DNA from: Planctomycetota bacterium
Lineage (GTDB): Bacteria > Planctomycetota > Phycisphaerae > Phycisphaerales > SM1A02
Assembly: GCA_003671055.1 (NCBI GenBank)
Contig: QWPV01000001.1
Coordinates: forward strand, 89,737 to 153,736
Reading direction: 5' to 3'
DNA: 64,000 nt
Part shown: positions 59,761 to 64,000 of the stretch, in pieces
Numbering within the stretch: position 1 is the first letter of the stretch
Layout: every line of letters begins with the position of its first letter
Position numbers and translations under genes: made by a program
The notes under the pieces: generated by a model
The model's input: only the letters and a program-made list of their open reading frames with translations
What the model was told of the DNA's origin: nothing
Databases searched by the model: none

Positions 59761-60516
59761 ATGAGTTCGATCGTAACACCCACACTTACTGCGGAATACT
59801 GCTGGTTTTGTTGGGTTGTCCTTGGCGCGATGGGGTACTTCTCGGGCAGCGTTCCCTTCGCGTACTTGCTCGCGAAAAGCCGCGGGATCGACCTTGCAAC
59901 CGTTGGAAGCGGAAACTTCGGCGCAACAAATCTTGGACGCGCGCTCGGCAAACCCATGGGATTTCTCTGCTTCTTTCTCGACGCTGCGAAGGGGGCGCTT
60001 CCTGTGCTGCTCGCAGGTTGGTGGATGGGGCTCTTGGGCAAGTCCGCCATCGAAATCGACGCGTACGCCGCGTGGAGTTGGCTCGGCGTCGCGTTCTTCG
60101 CGATGGTTGGTCACACGCTTTCGCCGTGGATCGGATTCAAAGGCGGCAAAGGAGTCTCCACCGCGTTCGGCGCATTGCTTGCGCTGTGGCCGTCGGTCAC
60201 CGTTCCCGCACTCGCGGCGTTTGCACTGTGGGCGCTCGTGCTCCTCATCTTCCGATTCGTTTCGCTCGCATCCATCGTCGCGGCGCTCGCGATTCCCTGC
60301 TTCATCGCGGTTGGCGCGGCGCTCATGCCGAGCGAATTGGCGGTGTACGACCGGTTTCAGCGCGCACTCCCTTTCCTCGCGCTCACTGGATTGATAGCGC
60401 TGTTTGTTGTGTGGAAGCATCGCTCGAACATCGCACGCCTCAAGTCAGGCACTGAGCCCAAAGTCTTCGGCAAACGGGTGGCTTCGGCGGAAACACCGAC
60501 TCCTCCCTCTCCCTGA
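59761..60516 (+). CDS. plsY: Acyl-phosphate:glycerol-3-phosphate acyltransferase
   Basis: The 251-residue membrane protein has the PlsY motifs SGSVPFAYLLAK (motif 1), GSGNFGATNLGRALG (motif 2, G3P binding), and GFKGGKGVSTAFGALLALWP (motif 3), with about six or seven hydrophobic helices. It makes lysophosphatidate from acyl-phosphate, the first committed step of phospholipid synthesis. It is about 40 residues longer than usual because of a first segment and a polar tail. It follows the heptosyltransferase by 9 bases. Confidence 0.95.
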   Translation: MSSIVTPTLTAEYCWFCWVVLGAMGYFSGSVPFAYLLAKSRGIDLATVGSGNFGATNLGRALGKPMGFLCFFLDAAKGALPVLLAGWWMGLLGKSAIEIDAYAAWSWLGVAFFAMVGHTLSPWIGFKGGKGVSTAFGALLALWPSVTVPALAAFALWALVLLIFRFVSLASIVAALAIPCFIAVGAALMPSELAVYDRFQRALPFLALTGLIALFVVWKHRSNIARLKSGTEPKVFGKRVASAETPTPPSP

Positions 60517-60538
60517 CGCCGCTACGCTGCCAACTCGC

Positions 60539-61987
60539 ATGGCTTCATCGAACATCGACCGCACTGGCTACCGCTCCCCGCTTGAGTCGCGCAACGCAAG
60601 CAAGGAAATGCGCGCAGTCTGGAGCGAGCAACGGAAATTTTCTACATGGCGTCGCATCTGGCACGCGCTTGCAGCGAGTCAACATGAACTCGGACTTCCC
60701 GTGTCGCAAGCGCAAGTTAATGCAATCGGCGCACACCTTGAAGACATCGACTTCGACGCCGCCGCAGAACACGAGGCGCGACTTCGTCACGATGTGATGG
60801 CGCATGTGCACGCGCTCGGTGATGTTGCGCCAGAAGCTCGCGCGATCATTCACTTTGGTGCGACAAGTCAGGACATTGTGTGCAACGCCGACACGCTGCT
60901 CTTACGCGATGCTCTCGCGCTCACGCAATGCAAACTCGCGCGGCTCGTCGATCGCTTCTCCACATTCGCGACGAAGTACCGCTCGCTGCCCACGCTTGGA
61001 TTCACCCACTTTCAGCCAGCGCAACCAACTACGGTCGGCAAGCGCGCCACGCTCTGGGCGCAAGACTTCGCGATCGCGCTTGAGCATTGCACCTTCGTCG
61101 CCAACACGCTCCGACTGCGCGGACTTCGCGGCGCAACAGGAACGCAAGCGTCGTACTTAGGCCTCTTCGATGGCGATGCTGCGAAGGTCGAGCAACTCGA
61201 AGTCATCTTCGCCGACAAACTCGGTTGGCCACGCAGCCAGATGCTCAGCGTGTGCGGGCAAACATACACACGCCTCGTCGATGCACAAATCGTCGGCGCG
61301 CTTGCGATCGCTGCATCCGCGATCCACAAGTGCGCCACCGATCTTCGTTTGCTCGCCAACCGCAAGGAAGTCGAAGAACCGTTCGAGAAGGAGCAAGTTG
61401 GATCGAGCGCGATGGCCTACAAACGCAATCCGATGCGGTGCGAACGCGCATGCGGACTTGCACGATTCGTGATGGGTCTCGTGAACGATCCGCTGCAAAC
61501 CCACGCGACGCAGTGGCTTGAACGCACGCTCGATGACAGTTCCAACCGCCGACTCGTCTTGCCTGAAGCATTCCTCGCCCTCGATGGCGCACTCGACATC
61601 ATGTCCAATGTCGCGGAAGGTCTTGTAGTTTGGGAAGCGGTGATCGCCGCGAATCTTCTCGCTGAACTTCCCTTCATGGCAAGCGAAAACATCATGCTCG
61701 CGGTGACGAAGGCTGGCGCAGATAGACAAGAAGCGCACGAACGCATTCGCGAGCATTCGATGGCTGCAGCACTCGAAGTGAAGCAACATGGGCGCGCGAA
61801 CGATCTCATGCAGCGACTCAAGCAAGACGCGTTCTTCGCGACGGTCGATCTCGCTGCCGCACTCAACCCCGCAAGTTTCATTGGTCGCGCACCAGAGCAA
61901 GTCGATCAGTTCGTCATGACTGTCGCAAATCCGATTCGCGCGAAACACGCTGCGACTTTGAAGTCGACCGCTGCGTTGCGCGTCTAA
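60539..61987 (+). CDS. purB: Adenylosuccinate lyase
   Basis: From the ATG at 60539 the protein has 482 residues. It belongs to the fumarase superfamily: RSPLESRNASKEMRAVWSEQ, HFGATSQDIVCNADTL, TLGFTHFQPAQPTTVGKRA and the signature GSSAMAYKRNPMRCER that marks the PurB type. It acts twice in purine synthesis (SAICAR and adenylosuccinate). It begins 22 bases after plsY. The C-terminal domain is the ADSL type found in eukaryotes and some bacteria. Confidence 0.94.
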   Translation: MASSNIDRTGYRSPLESRNASKEMRAVWSEQRKFSTWRRIWHALAASQHELGLPVSQAQVNAIGAHLEDIDFDAAAEHEARLRHDVMAHVHALGDVAPEARAIIHFGATSQDIVCNADTLLLRDALALTQCKLARLVDRFSTFATKYRSLPTLGFTHFQPAQPTTVGKRATLWAQDFAIALEHCTFVANTLRLRGLRGATGTQASYLGLFDGDAAKVEQLEVIFADKLGWPRSQMLSVCGQTYTRLVDAQIVGALAIAASAIHKCATDLRLLANRKEVEEPFEKEQVGSSAMAYKRNPMRCERACGLARFVMGLVNDPLQTHATQWLERTLDDSSNRRLVLPEAFLALDGALDIMSNVAEGLVVWEAVIAANLLAELPFMASENIMLAVTKAGADRQEAHERIREHSMAAALEVKQHGRANDLMQRLKQDAFFATVDLAAALNPASFIGRAPEQVDQFVMTVANPIRAKHAATLKSTAALRV

Positions 61988-62014
61988 CGAACTTTCACCA
62001 CCGACTTCCATCGC

Positions 62015-62587
62015 ATGCCAATCCACCGACTTCATCCTTCGCGTACTGCACTTCTCGTCATCGATCTTCAAGAGCGAATGATGCCGACCATTCACGGCGC
62101 GGATGCCGTTGTGATGAACACCGTCGCAATGATGGAGATCGCGAAGGCACTCTCCATCCCGATCATCCTCACCGAGCAGTACACGAAGGGGTTGGGGAAA
62201 TCGGTGCCGACGATTTCCAACGCGCTTCCACCCGATGCACACGTCTTCGAGAAGTCTCGCTTCAGCGCACTCACAGCGGATGTTGATCGAACACTGTCAG
62301 CACTCGGCCGGAGCGACGTTCTCATCTGCGGCATCGAAGCACACGTCTGCGTCCTCCAAACCACCCTCGATCTCCTCGCAACCGGCCGTCAGGTCTACCT
62401 CGTCTCCGACGCAATTTCATCGAGCGAACCAGAGCAAGGGAACCACGCAATCCGTCGTATGGAGCGCAACGGCGCGGTCACAAGCGGAGTCTTGAGCGCG
62501 AGTTACGAACTGATGCAGGACGCCAACCACCCCGCCTTCAAGGCCGTGCTGACCGCAGTAAAGTCTCGACTGCCATCAGCGCACTAA
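62015..62587 (+). CDS. Isochorismatase-family cysteine hydrolase
   Basis: The 190-residue protein has the family triad: D17 in LLVIDLQERM, K80 in HVFEKSRFSAL, and C112 in GIEAHVCVLQT, with the cis-peptide region before C112. It resembles the YcaC/nicotinamidase-like branch with TEQY at 53-56. The substrate cannot be determined from sequence. It follows purB by 27 bases and may share its transcript. Confidence 0.9.
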   Translation: MPIHRLHPSRTALLVIDLQERMMPTIHGADAVVMNTVAMMEIAKALSIPIILTEQYTKGLGKSVPTISNALPPDAHVFEKSRFSALTADVDRTLSALGRSDVLICGIEAHVCVLQTTLDLLATGRQVYLVSDAISSSEPEQGNHAIRRMERNGAVTSGVLSASYELMQDANHPAFKAVLTAVKSRLPSAH

Positions 62588-62757
62588 ATGGCGAGATCTG
62601 CGTACGCATCCGTAGATCCTGTTACGATTCCCCCCGTCTTGATGCGCAGAAGGCACTTTTCGCGTTTGATTCAATTCTGCGCCTCATCGAAGTGACTGAC
62701 CGATAGCCCTGCACGGCGACTGTCGCCGCAGGGACCACAAACTCAGGAGACCGCACT
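62588..62757 (+). promoter_or_regulatory. Hairpin-rich leader of the Hc1-like histone gene
   Basis: Two stems lie in this 170-base region: GCGCAGAA (62644-62651) with TTCTGCGC (62675-62682), and CCCTGC...GGCGA (62707-62719) with TCGCC...GCAGGG (62723-62733, one 2-base bulge). The second ends about 24 bases before the ATG, and AGGAG stands 8-9 bases before it. No clear promoter hexamers were found. The structures could regulate translation or terminate the upstream transcript. Confidence 0.5.
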
Positions 62758-62943
62758 ATGGAACTCTATGACCGCCTAGTTCAACTGGTCCGCGAAGCAG
62801 AAGACGACATGCGCAAGGCCGCCGGTGGCAACAAAGCCGCAGGCACTCGCGCTCGCAAAGCAATGCAAGAGATTCGTGAAGTCGCCCAACAGGTTCGCGT
62901 TGCGATCCTTGCCAAGCGCGATGTTGCCGACGGCGCCGCCTAA
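62758..62943 (+). CDS. Histone H1-like protein Hc1-type
   Basis: The 61-residue protein matches the N-terminal core of chlamydial Hc1 and of short planctomycete Hc1 homologues: LYDRLVQLVREAEDDMRKA, the conserved GNKAAGTRARKAMQEI, then QVRVAILAKRD. It lacks the long Lys/Ala-rich C-terminal domain of Chlamydia Hc1 and so contains only the helical core. In Chlamydia, Hc1 condenses DNA. A role as a nucleoid protein is inferred. A good Shine-Dalgarno AGGAG precedes it. Confidence 0.85.
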   Translation: MELYDRLVQLVREAEDDMRKAAGGNKAAGTRARKAMQEIREVAQQVRVAILAKRDVADGAA

Positions 62944-63003
62944 CGCGCGGCGTTCACTTGCCTCCCGTCGACACGACGACGCACGACACACCTCTGCAGG
63001 GGT

Positions 63004-63519
63004 GTGAATTGCATTCCAACAAGACTCCATCGCGAGCAAACCGCATTGGCAAGCCTACCTCTCTTTGATCACACATCCATTGACTTAAGCAGCGACCTCT
63101 GTTCGGGTGCGGGGTTCGATCCGTTCCTGCCGCAGGTCGGTGATTTTAGAATGGTGGATCGCGCAATCTGGGTGAGCGAGGACAGGTTGCAATGCATGGG
63201 CGTGAAGCACTGCAGAGACGACGAGTTCTGGGTGAAGTGCCACATCCCCGGCCGACCAATCTTTCCAGGCGTCCTCCAAATCGAAGCAAGCGCGCAACTC
63301 TCAAGCTGGCTCTTCCGCACGCGCTACCCCGCCCTCGGCTTCTTAGGCTTCATGCGCTGCGACAACGTCATCTTCCGCGGCCAAGTCGTCCCCGGCGACA
63401 GCTTCTACATGCTCATCAAAGAAGTCTCCGCAAACCCGAAGCGCTTCGTCAGCGACGTGCAAGGCCTCGTCAACAACAAACTCGTCTTCGAAGCCCGAGT
63501 CACCGGCTTCGCGATGTGA
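63004..63519 (+). CDS. FabZ-like hotdog dehydratase
   Basis: The 171-residue protein (GTG start at 63004, weakly supported) has the 3-hydroxyacyl-ACP dehydratase hotdog fold: FLPQVGDFRMVDRAI, catalytic H80 in CHIPGRPIFPGV and E94 in LQIEASAQLS, and FRGQVVPGDSFYMLIKEVS near the end. FabZ removes water in fatty acid elongation. About 35 extra residues at the N-terminus and a Cys-rich middle set it apart from ordinary FabZ, so a paralogue with another substrate is possible. Confidence 0.82.
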   Translation: MNCIPTRLHREQTALASLPLFDHTSIDLSSDLCSGAGFDPFLPQVGDFRMVDRAIWVSEDRLQCMGVKHCRDDEFWVKCHIPGRPIFPGVLQIEASAQLSSWLFRTRYPALGFLGFMRCDNVIFRGQVVPGDSFYMLIKEVSANPKRFVSDVQGLVNNKLVFEARVTGFAM

Positions 63520-63525
63520 TGCCAC

Positions 63526-63996
63526 CTACATCTTGAACGTGTCGTCGTCATGTGGGGGTGCGGGATCGCGCTGATGCGCGGCGGTTCGCAAGTGATGCAT
63601 GGCCTCGTGGGCGGCGTCTTTGCTGTCGTAGACGTTGATGACTCGGATTTGTGCGGTTTGGCGCGTGCATCCTTTTAATTCGACGACGACCCAGCCTGTG
63701 ACGGATGCTTCGTTGAAGACGGCGCCGACTGCGAAATCGACTGCGTCTTCGGTGGTGCCGAGGTGGAGGTGCCCAGTGGCGAAGAGGTCCTTGCAGATTT
63801 TTCTGATGCCGCTTTCGGCTGCTTCGCGCAGGGGGTGGACTTTCGTGACTTCGCCTGAGTCGATGGAGCCCGCATCGAACTCCACTCCGTCGAATGCTGC
63901 GTCGCCTTCTGCGAGCGCGCTGCCGAGCAAACTCGCGCGATCAAACACAACCGCCTCAGCGGTTGAGCAAAGCCTTAGAATCACCGATTCTTTCAC
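63526..63996 (-). CDS. Protein of unknown function at the window edge (start uncertain)
   Basis: A 156-codon frame converges on the FabZ-like gene with a 6-base gap. It starts at a GTG at 63996 but the first 30 codons overlap a 7-bp hairpin CAACCGC/GCGGTTG (63948-63965), so the true start may be the GTG near 63890 (VEFDAGSIDSG), or the gene may begin outside the window. The part with KICKDLFATGHLHLGTTEDA and GWVVVELKGCTRQTAQIRVI looks like a compact globular domain. No family recognised. The end is His/Asp-rich (HDDDTFKM). Confidence 0.5.
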   Translation of the reverse strand: MKESVILRLCSTAEAVVFDRASLLGSALAEGDAAFDGVEFDAGSIDSGEVTKVHPLREAAESGIRKICKDLFATGHLHLGTTEDAVDFAVGAVFNEASVTGWVVVELKGCTRQTAQIRVINVYDSKDAAHEAMHHLRTAAHQRDPAPPHDDDTFKM

Positions 63997-64000
63997 ACAC

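Noticed and set aside
58969..60420. Minus-strand open frame of 483 codons across the GT9 and plsY genes
   Set aside because: It spans two genes with clear signatures on the plus strand and is low-complexity (Arg/Glu-rich).

Overview
The window looks like chromosomal DNA of a planctomycete, most likely of the Phycisphaerae lineage. The clues are high-GC codon use rich in CGC/GCG/TCG, a short Hc1-type histone-H1-like protein (a family typical of the PVC superphylum), several ribosomal proteins with unusual tails, and genes for an LPS-type envelope. The lineage is an inference from gene content; no rRNA or tRNA gene, prophage, insertion sequence or CRISPR array was seen.

Layout. (1) 1-2469 (+): the 3' end of a cystathionine beta-synthase, a cystathionine gamma-lyase-type PLP enzyme (reverse transsulfuration) and a secreted protein of unknown function. 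(2) 2461-12665 (-): a tightly packed eight-gene operon encoding a TonB-like/von Willebrand factor A (VWA) chimera, an ExbB/TolQ homologue, two ExbD/TolR homologues and four large envelope proteins. I consider this the best candidate for an undescribed system: a proton-motive-force-driven envelope machine in which a VWA domain takes the place of the TonB C-terminal domain. (3) 12867-20316 (+): housekeeping genes pyrH, frr, a secreted beta-helix protein, nrdR, thrS and infC; infC probably starts at AUC. (4) 20454-28337 (+): an arginine regulon argR-argC-argB-argF-argG-argHA-argJ behind a promoter that overlaps a near-ideal ArgR box. argH is fused to an N-acetylglutamate synthase domain and argD is absent. 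(5) 28427-31716 (-): an orphan chemoreceptor and pheS. (6) 31796-47435 (-): the S10-spc-alpha ribosomal cluster from rpsJ to rplQ with secY, infA, rpmJ and rpoA, a sigma70-like promoter upstream of rpsJ and a strong terminator after rplQ; rpmD and rpsD are missing from their usual places. (7) 47625-64000: a secreted protein, a GT2 glycosyltransferase, a BshC-like protein, a YhaM-like HD nuclease, an NAD(P)HX dehydratase, a transglutaminase-like protein, lysS, pfkA, a GmhB-like phosphatase with membrane tail, a GT9 heptosyltransferase-like protein, plsY, purB, an isochorismatase-family hydrolase, the Hc1-like histone, a FabZ-like dehydratase and an unknown protein at the edge.

How the parts fit: region 4 is a complete arginine pathway from glutamate except for the aminotransferase, under one ArgR-controlled promoter. 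Region 6 is the core translation and secretion operon; zinc-ligand-free S14 and L36, an altered L2 signature, duplicated gene ends and hairpin-rich leaders set it apart. The 57577-60516 stretch joins sugar-phosphate, heptosyltransferase and phospholipid genes and fits outer-envelope synthesis.
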